The position numbers and the translations under genes were made by a program. From the NCBI RefSeq assembly GCF_014839805.1, contig NC_051142.1, positions 4,464,001-4,528,000 on the forward strand: 64,000 nucleotides of DNA, in the 5' to 3' direction. The stretch comes from Manduca sexta. Lineage: Eukaryota > Arthropoda > Insecta > Lepidoptera > Sphingidae. Positions 49,474-61,100 of this stretch are shown here, in pieces (the first letter of the stretch is position 1; each line of letters starts with the position of its first letter). The notes beneath the pieces were generated by a model. The model was not told where the DNA came from. It worked only from the letters and a program-made list of their open reading frames with translations, and searched no databases.

Positions 49474-52400
49474 CTAAATTAACTTGGGTTGCTGCTTTAA
49501 AGCAGTTATGTCTAAAAACCTGGGTAACTCTGCGGGTGGTGGCGATTTTGATGACAAAGGTGTTCCTAAAACAACATTATTGGTCTTAATTTTAGTATAA
49601 ATTTTTTAAGAAGGTATAAACATATAAAATAAATGCGAATACGACAGTGTGTCCAATTAAATACAGTCTTACTTATAAACCTGTTTTAGCGTTAAGAGGT
49701 GTTTAAGAATTGCTTATATACCTGTCAAAACATCACTAGTTTCCTAGTTAAACCTTATTAATAGGCAAGATGGTGGGTTTTGACTTACAGCTGATCAAGT
49801 AAATTTGTGTTTTAACTAAGCTTAGCCTTGCGAATTTTTTATAAGTAAGACTGTTACTGTTTGACCAACTTTAGGGCTTGTCTGCAACACTTAATCTGCT
49901 AGGAATTCCTAAAGATGGTCCCTTGCAACAACATATAGGTATCATGCTTATAGTGTTGAATAGGTTTAGTGCTGCACCTCATGCTAGTTCTAATATAGTA
50001 AAATTATACTAACCTTGTAACAACTTATGCCTCTCCATGTAATTCTTGGTTGCAAAAGACATATCAAATGGAGTAGCAGACGTCTTGATGGTGGGCCTTT
50101 GTGGAAGTTGTGGCTGACTGCCTTTCAAGTACTTGGCTGCCAGTTGATTCATCTTTAAACTTGTGTCAGTAGAAGCCGCGTATATATGAGGCTGGTGAAT
50201 ACCCGCAGGATCATCACCAAATTTTACTCTGGAAATAAATTTTATCAATACCATTATTTTTCTGTACTGTACCAAACATAAGAAGATAGTTTTGGATGAT
50301 ATTTAATAGTGATAAATGCAGATTTGGCAATGATAGTAAAGATGATAACTATTATATTGTATTGGAAGTGTCAATTTCTTGGTAAATATTTGTTAATTAA
50401 TCACATTCAACAGATAAGCTAAATAAGACTCATTTTATTGCTATTTATTTAGGAACATAATTAAAAGTACAACTTTTGAATTTGTATGCATGTTAATGTT
50501 GAATATGTATGTTATATAATATTTAATATAATGAGCAACACTTACTCTTAAATGGCAGAATAATTAAGTACAAGAGAGCATAATCTTTGATTACCTTTTT
50601 CCCACACTAAAGTTAGCTTTGTCTATTTGCATTTGAACACATTGCTGCCTTGTATTCCTGTACAAAGCACTTGCTGATGATGGCATGTCTGAGTCTTGTA
50701 ACATGCCATTCACATGGGTCTGCAATCACAAATTAAGTATTACATAATTTATTTTTAAAACTACTCATATAAAAGGATATAATATTTACCATAATTTTAT
50801 TGTAATAGGTCCATCCAACATTGGATTGATCAACACAGCTGCCTTCTGAGCTGTAAAAACAGAATGAATATCTTTAAATATTTAAATTTGTTTTAAGACA
50901 ATGGTGATAATTTACATTTACTTATCACCATACCATAGTGACCCACTTGCTTGCTTTAAATTATAAAATATATAAATAAAATAATCCTCACTCGCTATAG
51001 TCTTGTACGTCCAAATACATGCTCTGATCTGGTGACATCAATGGTGTTGTTGCATTGTCCACATGCACATTATGCAAACTGAGCTCATTCAGGGTTTTTT
51101 CATCATTTATAATTTCATCTTGTTCATGATCGTCCCCACTAGACTCATTAGAGTCATGACAATAATTTTTTTTCTCCATTGGCATAATACCATCTAGGAA
51201 GTTCAGATTGATAGGTTGCGATTTTGAAACAACTTCCTTTATACTAACCTGTGATCTATTACATTGTATTTGGGAGTTCTCATTAGTTTGTTTCACTACT
51301 TCCTTATTGATAATTGTTGAAGTCCTGACCATTTCAAAACTTGTCATCACACCTATTGATATTTTATGTTCATTTTGTAAAGCTCTATGTTCTATGTTAT
51401 TTTGCATTGATTGAACATTTTGTGGTCCAGTTAAAAACTTGTCTACCTTTTCTTGGAGAAGCTGTAACTGCTCATTTTGGAGCTTAATTATTTTGAACAG
51501 ATCTGAAACAGTAGGTTCCCTTTTCTCTTTCACAATATTTTTTTGCTTCTCAATATCTGTGCATTCTGTGCTCTGTTCATACATTTCCATCATTTTATAT
51601 TTCCTTTCAAGTGTGTTCATTGGCCTGGGACTGGACGATTGACTGTTACAGTTACAAGCTGGCTTCGTGGGCTCACAGCAAGCATGAGTAGGTGATGGGA
51701 TATAAGGACATTGATTGTGTCCTCTGAAAACCACAGGATGTTGGTGGTGATTCTGTTGCCTCAGATAATGCATATTCTGTATAGTTTTTACACAATGATG
51801 ACAGAAACAATCTTGATTTATTGTTGTCAATGCCTGATCGGCACTTACAGATATCTGTTTTATATTTTCTTTTTTAAAAGGTGGTGTAGTCGAGTGTCTC
51901 ACCCTATCAGATTTTATTGCTTTTGGGTCATTCTCTTTATCTAAACTCAACCGATTAAATTGGTTCACTAGTGGGATGGAGTCAACACAAAACTTGTTTA
52001 AATTTTCCCTTCTAAAAAAGAAATCATTATCTCTATTCAACACGTTAGGTGGATTGTTATTTTTATTTTCAACGGCTGATATAGCTGGCTGAAAGTCATG
52101 GATAATAGTATCTTTTTTTAAATTCAAATCACTAATGATATTTTCTGTAGCTTTTAAAATCGGTTTGCAAGGTGGCTGTCGTGAAGCATGATGATGAACA
52201 TCAAGCATACTTAGCTCTAGATCATTTGAAGGTAAGTAGTTCGCTCTACGTTCGCCAACTACTGGTAAACAAGTCTTATTCGCCAACGGATATGGAGAGC
52301 TATTGCTACATTCGTATCTTTGTACTGGATCGTCACTATACGGTAATATTCTGGTACATTGATATATTTCTGGTGGCTTAGACGGTACGTGTTTTTCTAA

Positions 52401-52514
52401 GAAAGGCCGAGGAGAATGGCATTCCGAATCACTCATTTTAGTAAATATAAAACCTTTGTCAGGAGTCTCAAATCGCACTTTCTTCATGAAGTTTGTTATT
52501 TTTACACTAAACAA
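49474..52514 (-). CDS. ana2: Ana2/STIL-like centriole duplication factor
   Basis: Scaffold expected to bind Plk4 and Sas-6 at the site of procentriole assembly. Exons in transcript order: 52514-50992, 50850-50790, 50719-50595, 50228-50014, 49565-49474 (TAG); phases join without a stop to give about 671 residues. The large first exon is a low-complexity N-terminal half with a proline motif SPRPFLEKH (about 34-42). A short coiled coil follows, DLFKIIKLQNEQLQLLQEKV (about 338-357), like the central coiled coil of STIL/Ana2. An acidic Ser/Asp-rich segment (about 450-510) precedes the C-terminal STAN region: TDTSLKMNQLAAKYLK (about 590-605), FDMSFATKNYMERHKLL, and the tail RFLDITALKQQPKLI. Length lies between fly Ana2 (about 420) and human STIL (about 1,290). 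Met1 was taken as start; Met10 or Met27 are possible, and a non-coding upstream exon is not excluded. The gene converges with GARNL3 and diverges from mRpL30. Confidence 0.85.
49663..49854. mobile_element. 192-bp MITE in last ana2 intron
   Basis: ACAGTCTTACTTATAAA at the left and TTTATAAGTAAGACTGT at the right form perfect 17-base terminal inverted repeats. No coding content. Inside the 448-base intron between the last two ana2 exons. Confidence 0.75.
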
Positions 52515-52884
52515 ACAGTTCGTAAATACTTATAAATTTAATCTCCTAAATTCATATTACAAAAAGTACATGCAATCAACAAAACATTTTCAACTAACGC
52601 TTCAAAATAAAATTCAAAAGTATTTTGAAAGTGTTTGAAAGTTACAAAATGCGGGTAGTGGTGTTGCTAGTGCATAATAATCGTGAATCGCAGAGGAATA
52701 ATGCTACATTATTTTTACATAGCTCAGGCACGTAGTATCTGCTTTAAAAGTAAATTGTTATAGAATAAATTAGGTATAACGAAAACATTCATAAAATGAA
52801 CAAATTGACCTGAAATTTCCAAAGGGCCATTTTTATATTATCCTTCGTGAAAAAATCGAACTTCTAATATGACTAATAAATATT

Positions 52885-53215
52885 CTTATACCGCATATTT
52901 TTGCATATTTTGCGATTGGGCAAAAGGAATCAAAACCCACAAGGTAGTATATACTTCCCGTTGACCTAGAATCATAAAAGCCAAGAAGCAATGTCTTACA
53001 GCACATGTAAATGAATAATCTCTAACCATACTTTAATACTAAGAAAAAACTAATTTAGGTACTACTACAAACGTATTATTTGCAATTGGTGCAATAACCG
53101 TGGCTAAGGATCGAACAGCAAAATCAAATTTGTCAACTTGTTATTTATATTCATGGATGCCTTATCTACAAGTTTGTATGGACCCCTATATGCGCGAGTC
53201 CTACTCGCATTTGAC
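52885..53215 (+). repeat. Dispersed lepidopteran repeat between ana2 and mRpL30
   Basis: TTGACCTAGAATCATAAAAG, GCAATGTCTTACAGCACATG, GTGCAATAACCGTGGC and GCGCGAGTCCTACTCGCATT match the 3' half of the repeat at 26520-27025. Confidence 0.75.
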
Positions 53216-53607
53216 TGAATCTTGTTACCAAACAAGAAACGCTTTCCGTAACAGAATTAAGTTGGATTGAACAATAATAAAAAAAAACTACCAGTTCCGG
53301 CGAAGGGAATTGATGGGAAAACTCACTTCCTCCTCTATCCTCCATCCCCAATTCAATCTGTTCAAGATATTTACTTCAAGCAGTTTTAGAGGTATTTTAT
53401 TGGAATAATCCGGCAGCTATGCTTGTGTTTTATGAAGGTTTGGCTAAAGGATATGTATCCACGGCTATAAGCAAATTAAAAAAAAAGTTTTAAAAGAAGA
53501 CACTTGGCAACACCGACATTGTCAAAAGTCAAATTGGTCTCTGGTCAAATGATAGGGTCCGCAAATTAATAGGTTATATTTTATGAGACCAAAATTAACA
53601 TCTAAAA

Positions 53608-54479
53608 ATGAATAAATCTTTACTTAAAACTTTTAGTCCTTTGACCGTATTCTTCAGGTCGAAGGGTCTTAAACGTCCTGGAGGAATTCGCTACGAAGGA
53701 GGCATTCGTTACCCAGGAGGCATTATTTATTATCCAAGGTATGATCATAAAATAACAACATAAATGTATATTTTTAATTAAGTATGAATTACCCATTAAT
53801 TCAAATACCCAATAAAATTGTAGATTTCCAGACCATAAAGATCCAGAATACACACCAACCAAATTGTTTAGAGTGGAAAGAATTAAATCTTCAAAACATT
53901 ATCCCTATTGGCAAAAGGCAATATTAGATGAACTTAAAATCCATGAAGATGTAAGTTGTCGTCATAAACATGCTTCCTATTAAACCCATAAAACATAATT
54001 AAAATCATTCTATACCTAGTATGACAATTCAATCCAGATTGATGTATGTATATTTTTTGTCACATTAATCTAAATAGCTATTATAGAATAAACTAACTAA
54101 TAATTTATTAAAAGTTTATACATAATGTCTGGCAAATCATATATATTTCTATAAGTTTCAAGATACTTTTGCCTGTTTTCAGACCAGGGTAGCTATTGTA
54201 AAAAACATACCAGAGGTAAATGCAAAACTTTGGAGGATTAAACATTTGATCAAAATAACACCCATAGAATTTCCTTATGGAGAGCCAACTAAGGATGACA
54301 TCAACTACACAGTTCTCAAGGAAAATGGACAATGCATTGTAACCAAGAAGTTAGAGCCCCAACAGAGCCAAATCCAAGCTCTGGAGGAGTTTGATAATGA
54401 TAAGAAAAAAATGGACTCCACAACTATAAAAAGAGATTCAAGACACAAATGGAACAATGCATTTAATGGAGGATTTTAA
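53608..54479 (+). CDS. mRpL30: Mitochondrial ribosomal protein L30 (uL30m)
   Basis: Nuclear-encoded protein of the large mitochondrial ribosomal subunit. Three exons, 53608-53738, 53824-53950 and 54183-54479 (TAA), give 184 residues with clean GT/AG junctions. The first about 35 residues are basic and lack acidic residues up to YEGG, as expected for a mitochondrial presequence. The L30 core shows KLFRVERIKSSKHYPYWQKA, then VAIVKNIPEVNAKLWRIKHL and the extension ITPIEFPYGEP typical of mitochondrial L30. The C-terminal 50 residues are charged and variable. An AATAAA lies 30 bases after the stop. The gene is divergent from ana2 (1.1 kb between start codons, partly filled by a repeat) and tail to tail with the TMEM186-like gene. 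Confidence 0.92.
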
Positions 54480-54508
54480 TTTTGTTGTATAGTAGCTATT
54501 AATAGTAG

Positions 54509-54514
54509 AATAAA
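54509..54514 (+). terminator. mRpL30: Poly(A) signal of mRpL30
   Basis: AATAAA 30 bases after the mRpL30 stop codon, in AT-rich sequence; the natural cleavage signal for this transcript. Confidence 0.7.
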
Positions 54515-54722
54515 TATATTAAATAAGTGGTGAATGTTGTATTTATTCTTATGGATATTTATATTACAAAGATCATAAATATGAACACTTGAGTCTAGAT
54601 GTTGATAATATTTAGCACCATTGTTCCAATACCCTTGAATTTGGTGTTTGTAATAAGTGCTGAAGGATTTTTATTCTGCGGAGCATTTACAGTACTGCAC
54701 TATTTTTATATCTTTATTATTT

Positions 54723-54728
54723 TTTATT
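54723..54728 (-). terminator. TMEM186: Candidate poly(A) signal of the TMEM186-like gene
   Basis: AATAAA on the minus strand about 155 bases after the stop codon; a second copy lies 10 bases further at 54713-54718. Confidence 0.45.
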
Positions 54729-54882
54729 TATAGTAAGTACAGAAAATTAGTTTAATATTAGCATTAAATAATCAGAATATAAAATAATTGTTACACATTT
54801 GTTATTTCATCTTTAATGTTGGATAATTATTTATGAACCTACATACAATACAAATGAACTACTGACAAACTTATAATTCTAT

Positions 54883-55539
54883 TTATTCTTCATCTTCTGG
54901 TTTGTGCTTTTTCCTCTTATATAACAAATAGTTAAAATGCTCTGGAGTTTTAAAATAGTTTTCTAACAATATGGCATGTTTCTTGCCCAATCCAAACCTT
55001 GCATCACCCCAAGACACCACAAATGTTGGCTTTAACTTATGGAATTCATCTAAACGAAATTTATGTTTTTTTATTGAGTTGTACATATTCCCTCTAAATA
55101 TCGCCAAGTACTCATCACCGTCTTGGTATAAACGTATCACATATTTTGACATCAATACTTTTAATGCTACATGAAAAGCAAAAAAAGCACCAAGGTATAC
55201 CAAACACTCAGTAGCACTGTTAGCAAGTACTACTTCGTCCCCTAACATAACTGGATTATTCATCTCTTCAATATTGAATACAAATCCTGCATAATACACA
55301 CCACCTATTGCTATTGTTGTTGTGGAAAATGTTACATATGTGGATATGCATTTGATTGCCAAGTCCATTGGTGCCTTGTATATTAACTGCCATCTTTTCG
55401 ATACATTATCAGTTTCTCTCCATTTCTCTTGTGTCTCCAGAAACTTAATTGGATGATAACCAATACATCTTACAGGAGAGGTCTTGAAACACTGTAAAGA
55501 TTGCCGTTCGGCTAATTTGAGCAAACGTATACAGTTCAT
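54883..55539 (-). CDS. TMEM186: TMEM186-like mitochondrial inner-membrane protein
   Basis: Intronless ORF of 218 residues, near the usual length of TMEM186 (about 213 in human), a complex I assembly (MCIA) component. The N-terminus is basic (MNCIRLLKLAERQSLQ) and suits mitochondrial import. The stretch KRWQLIYKAPMDLAIK (about 48-63) matches the W-x-x-IY-x-x-P signature before the first membrane segment of this family. Two hydrophobic segments follow at about 67-89 and 108-130. The matrix-side C-terminal part contains RLYQDGDEYLAIFRGN and ends in a charged tail (KRKKHKPEDEE). The TMEM70/TMEM186/TMEM223 group share this layout, so TMEM223 or TMEM70 is the main alternative. The start is the only upstream ATG in frame. 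The 3' end faces mRpL30, 404 bp away. Confidence 0.65.
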   Translation of the reverse strand: MNCIRLLKLAERQSLQCFKTSPVRCIGYHPIKFLETQEKWRETDNVSKRWQLIYKAPMDLAIKCISTYVTFSTTTIAIGGVYYAGFVFNIEEMNNPVMLGDEVVLANSATECLVYLGAFFAFHVALKVLMSKYVIRLYQDGDEYLAIFRGNMYNSIKKHKFRLDEFHKLKPTFVVSWGDARFGLGKKHAILLENYFKTPEHFNYLLYKRKKHKPEDEE

Positions 55540-56034
55540 GTTTCTTTTTGTTCATTGACTATTTTTGCAACAGTTACATATATTTCAGTGATATCGAAAT
55601 GAAATTCCGACCCATATACTTATTTTGCCATACTTTTTTTGTATTTTAGTATTTTTAATGTAGTTTCGAGACTTTTAGGTTATCTTACATAAATACAATT
55701 GACATTAACCGCCTAGTGATGTGTCATATGAATTGTGTTGTTATATCGATTAACTTAGCTGATAGCGAATTACTCAATCATTATGTTTACTCTTTTTGTT
55801 GGTAAAAGTATTATAAAACATCAAACTCAAGCCTGTCGTCCCACCACTACCGTGTACCAACGTGAACAGCGAAGATGCAATGCTTGGGCAGTACAGTTGC
55901 CAGATGTGTTTATATATGTATCATTTGCAATAGGGGACCGGCCTATGCTTGATTTTGTACATTATTCTATATGTAATGGTTAATAATACGAAAAAGAAGC
56001 ACTGCTGCGAAAACTGCATAAAAACTGGTTAAAA
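55540..56034. other. Upstream flank of the TMEM186-like gene
   Basis: Probably holds the TMEM186-like promoter on the minus strand. I see no named motif. Short ORFs here are featureless. Confidence 0.4.
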
Positions 56035-56330
56035 AATGAGCGAGCAATTCATATTTAAAATATTGTAATGTACAGAAGTGGGCGCGATGTGGGGATATCG
56101 CTTCATCTCTTTCTTTAGCCCGCGTCGGAATTCCCGATGACGTCACGTGTGGGTATTTCGTCTCTTTTCTGTTTCTTATAAATTACCCTTTCCACCGAAA
56201 TTCAAAGACTTATAACTTGTTGATTTTTTACCGGATTTTAATAATTCTTTCTGTGTTATAATTTATATTATGTAAATATTTCATAACAGTAAAGAACAAA
56301 AATGAGTCCGGTACCCTATTGCTCATAAAC
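56035..56330 (+). repeat. Dispersed repeat carrying a CRE/E-box composite
   Basis: CAGAAGTGGGCGCGATGTGG, CTTCATCTCTTTCTTTAG and GGAATTCCCGATGACGTCAC match a repeat common in Lepidoptera; a degraded relative is at 41258. It contains TGACGTCA (56138-56145) overlapping CACGTG (56144-56149). Confidence 0.65.
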
Positions 56331-57824
56331 ACCTATCTGTTCAATTGTCAAGATTGAAGTCAACGGAAACTAACCAAGGTTGTAACAGTTTTTTTTCAAA
56401 CAAAAACCACATCTAACCACGTAACTAAATACTTTTGGCGTTCTGTAATCAAAGAATAGCTATTATCTACACACCTACCACAGAAATTTCTACTATGTTA
56501 CAACTTCTTACAGTTTATACCTTCGCTATTTGTCTCGGTTTTCACTAGACCGGTTTGTATATTTCAGAGGTCTGAGGCAACTTTTATTAAAATTGTCTCA
56601 ACAATTTTGTATTAGCATCATCTGTCTTTTTTTTTTATCTAGCCTTTTGCATATTTCAAAGATTTAATAGGTACTACTTGTACCTCCTAGCGGCAAACCC
56701 ATATTTAGCACGTAACCCAGCCGTCACCAGCCACTTTTTTATGGCCATTACACACATAATGAGGAAGTTTCCTAGTAATTTCATAGGACATACCTGACCA
56801 ATCCTTAAATAATAACATTATTTGTCATAAAAAAATCATGTTTTCAAAATTTTACATAAAACCACATACAAAAACATTTATTTTGTGAATATGAAAATAA
56901 TACATCAGTAAGTGCTTTCCATTAAACTTAAATATAATATTAACAATAATAATTTCCAATTAAGTATAGAAAACAATATGTAATATAATAAGAGACTAAC
57001 AATTTTTATTATTTAATATTTCTTTCTTGACAGCTTCTCCATCCTAATGCGCTTAAGTAAATAAAAAAATATTAAATTAACTATAATGAAACAAATGTTA
57101 GACAGCTTTTAAATTATACTATAAAACATAATCAGTACCTGTCTTATGTCTCTAGATAATTTCTAGCAAAAGAACGAATATTTAAAATGCATTGCATAAC
57201 ATTATATTTTACAATTATGTACATAAATACTTTAGCTAGGTTTAACAACTAACTAGGATAACATATAGACATTGAAAGAAATTAGAAAAATAAATTTAGT
57301 ACCACAAATTTAATATGAAAAAAGCACATTTTCTTTCTTTTTCAAGGTAACAATGGGAATGTTGTGAACCTAAGGCTAAATTAATTATTGCACTTATCTA
57401 AAGGGCACCAAAATCTGTATGATTCATCATTTCGATTAATCGAAATAAAATCGAGACGATCAAAATGCGTCAAACTACCGTATGCATACAAAATGTCTAT
57501 ATTATTACTTTTGTTTTCGTTTATTTTAATAATAAAAAGTAGTTTTATTTCAATTTGCATTAATTATTCATATTTTTTTTTCATAATAATATTTCAATTT
57601 CACTCAAGTAAAAAATAAACATTGCTAGGTCACTGATACTTATTGATTATTCATTGGAAGTAAAATAATTACTCAATTGAGATCTCTTTTGAAATTATTT
57701 AAAGAACAGTATTTAGACTAAAATAGTTTCATAAAAATATATTTGTATTTCAACAAACAAAAGTAGATGAACAAACAATTAATAGATGAATAAATTTCTT
57801 AAGTTTACGCGAATTTTACACATT
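56331..57824. other. Non-coding between TMEM186-like gene and ATF6
   Basis: Strongly AT-rich, with no exon or assignable repeat. It may include ATF6 3' UTR sequence on the minus strand. Confidence 0.5.
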
Positions 57825-57978
57825 TAATTAAACTATTTTACGAATTTTATCGCGGTTTTAATATTTTACTTTTCTCCCAACGTTTCAAAGACTTTGCAGC
57901 CTTCATGGTCACGGGGGAAACGTCGGGAGAAAGTAAAATATTAAAACCGCGATAAAATTCGTAAAATAGTTTAATTTA
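57825..57978. mobile_element. 154-bp palindromic MITE, ATF6 3' side
   Basis: Ends TAATTAAACTATTTTACG and CGTAAAATAGTTTAATTTA. The arms run inward through TTTATCGCGGTTTTAATATT and its complement. The loop holds GCAGCCTTCATGGTCACGGG. Second copy at 63633-63799. Confidence 0.85.
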
Positions 57979-58139
57979 GATGAATAATTATGTTTCATTC
58001 GACACCAGCGTCCACATCAAATAGTTCTATAAAATAAAATTTAAAGTTTGAATGCTTTAGCATTGCAATGAATTTATAACTTGATTACCAATTGCCTTGA
58101 AGTTCTAATCTTATATATTCCTATTTATTACTTGTGTTT

Positions 58140-61100
58140 TCAATTTGGCTTGCGCCCTGGTTTCATAAATAAATTATTCTTGTCCTTAACATCTAGTTTA
58201 GAAAATAAGAAATTATTGGAATATATATCTTTGCCATTGTTTTGTAACTTATCCTTATTCAAAGGATAGTTTGATATATTATTGCTTGAATTTTTCAATA
58301 CATCAACAAGACTAGAATCAATGGTATCTTTGCTTTTACTGTTACCAGTGTTAGAGGTACTGTTAAAGGTTCTGCCACTTTTGTTACTTGGTTTCCTTAG
58401 ACTCTCAGGAAGTGCATCTGATTTTAATTTGACTAGAGTTGTGTTGACGACAGAACAATCGATTTGCATAAGCGTTACGTGATCATTCATGACAGAATCT
58501 GAAAAACAAAAGATTTTTTTACTCTTAATTTATACGCTGACACTGTGAACATTTTTATTTCATAATTGCATTTCGATGCTATGGTGTACGACATGAACAA
58601 ACAATTATACATATGGTTAAATAATGTACAGGGAGATTCGTTAAATAGTGAATAGCTGTTAATCCCGCGATGCGCTGAAACCATAATAAAATCATAAAAA
58701 TAATAAGACTTTTTATTTAAATTATCATCATACCGAATGAGCAGCGATAACCTGGTTGGCAGTGGAACGGACTGCCGACACGAATTTCTGCAGGATTAAA
58801 TCGCAAGGGCGTTGCAACTTAACTTTTCTACTGTAATGAGTGCATTTTATGCGAATATTCGCTTGTTTTAACGGGAACGAAAATCATAGAAAAGAAACCA
58901 CCTGCATACTTGGGAGGTTTTCTATAGGAATTTTAAGAGTATGTAAATTTGCTAATTAGCGCTAGACCGCGTGGTGGACTAAGGGCTAATCACTTTCAAG
59001 AGCTAAGGAGACCTGTGTCCAGCTGTGTGCAGTAAATAACAGAGGGCTAATATTAGTATTATTATATACGTACCGTTGCCTGTCTTTGCAGGTAAAATCA
59101 GTGCCATTTTCGGCGGCCTGGTGACATTATGCGAAACTGCTGGCAATAATAGATGTTCGCCTTTCCCCACACCGACCACGTAAAATGTATCGTCCCTCCT
59201 CTGCAACGCTTGTAATAAAGCATTCCATTCTCCAAAATCATCCATATAATCATCAACAGTTTTCCTCATAGGCTTTCTATACAAAGTTTCATAGTCGAGT
59301 ACTGCATTATCCGCGAATTCAACCTCCTTGTGGCGTCTGATACGCCGAAGCCGTGCCTTATCCCGAACATTCCTCGCGCTGTGTTTAGTGGTTAAGAATT
59401 CCATGAGACCATTATCTAAATTTAGTTTGTTGTATAGTTTATATGTTTCCAGTAATCCACCTGAAACATTATAGCCAATGACTTATGTGTATTAAAGAAA
59501 TATCTGGGAAATAAACCCATTGACATACATTGTCCCTAGTAGTATCAGTTTATGATGAAATAAATTCGCTGCTGTAGAATCTAACCTTAGAAGTGAAATC
59601 TTTAAAGAGAAAACATTCAAAGACAACATACCATGCAATCTGTCCTCATTAACAAACGCATTTCGTTTTTTCCGTGGTTGGTCGTAGGTCCAATTGAGAG
59701 TCGTTCCACCGCCGATCCATCTGCTAAGGTCACCAGCTATCCTTAAACTTTCTGTCTGATTAATATTTATAAAATTATTTGTGTTCAATGTCATATTTTG
59801 GCAATCGGGTCCATAAGTACCATTGGATAATACATCATTCTCTGTAAACAAAAAAAAAAACAAAATATAAAAAAAATAGCCATGCACACAGCTTCGTCTG
59901 CGCGATCTTAGATCTATCGCAGCCCGGTACAACTCCCCAGCTAGCTTTATCGTGATACCCCAACGAACATTTGAGTAAACAGACCAACATTGTAGGGAAT
60001 TGTATGACGTTCTATGTCTTATTCTTCGCGCACCTGATTAAATTTTTTCCTATATATTTTATATATAGATATGAAAGTCTTCGATCGATGCATGGATACA
60101 AATGTCAGTATCGACAGGACCTATGGTGCAATACGTATAAGATTAACTTATAAACATTAAGAGACGTTCGACAACATAATGACATGTCAACATAATGTGA
60201 ATGATATTGTATATGTGTATTGAATAAAATAGTTGTATCTATTAATTAAATATACTATGACATAATACAGAACATCATGCTAGACATTTGAGTTAAAAAC
60301 CTGATGCATTTGGCCTTGTAACCGGATGCTTCTAATAAAATAAAGGTCATTTATTAAAATATCAACGGTCACCCACGAGCTCTCGCGCATTTATGCTTTA
60401 CACGGACGTTTATGTTTCTAAATAATAACGTTTGTCAAACATTATTTATTTTACTACGTAAAACTCATATACACACATAAACTATAATAATAACAAAACA
60501 CTACAAGGTATATAGAATATTTGTTGTCATCGTAATTATAGCATTGCGTGGTGTACATCCAAAGATATTTAGACCCATAAACAATTTGTTAAAAAATACT
60601 GAAGTAAGCCCAAACACAGGGTGGATGCAGTCAATCATACTTTAGGCCCTTTCTCACCCTAAATCGACTAGGTGCATCATTCTCATACATGTTTAGTTAA
60701 CACCGTTTTTCGTCTTTATTAATTTCATTTATACAATATGATATTTTTAGATTAACAGCTTCAATACAAACCGGATGACACATCTGAAGAATTTTCATCA
60801 GTCCATAACAAATGTCTCGTGCCTGCATGAGGAGCAGTGGGTCCCACAAAAGGTTTAGCATTCCACCTGCAACATTTTAAATAATATTTTCATTGAGTAT
60901 AGTAGTAGTAGCTATACATAATATAAAGTTGTTACTAAAACTACGATATTTTATCTTATCATAATTTTAGTACCCAATAAAAATGTTGATTTGTAAACTT
61001 ACCCTAAAATATTCCAGTTTAACGATACCATAAAAACCATAGCAAAAAGAACTGCGATGTTCTTCTTAGGTATCAGCAATGACGCGTCTAGCCTAGGTAT

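Noticed and set aside
51208..51944. Several plus-strand ORFs
   Set aside because: Antisense shadows of the large first ana2 exon.
57388..57618. 76-codon hydrophobic ORF
   Set aside because: AT-rich low-complexity sequence; hydrophobic Phe/Ile runs are expected from T-rich DNA.
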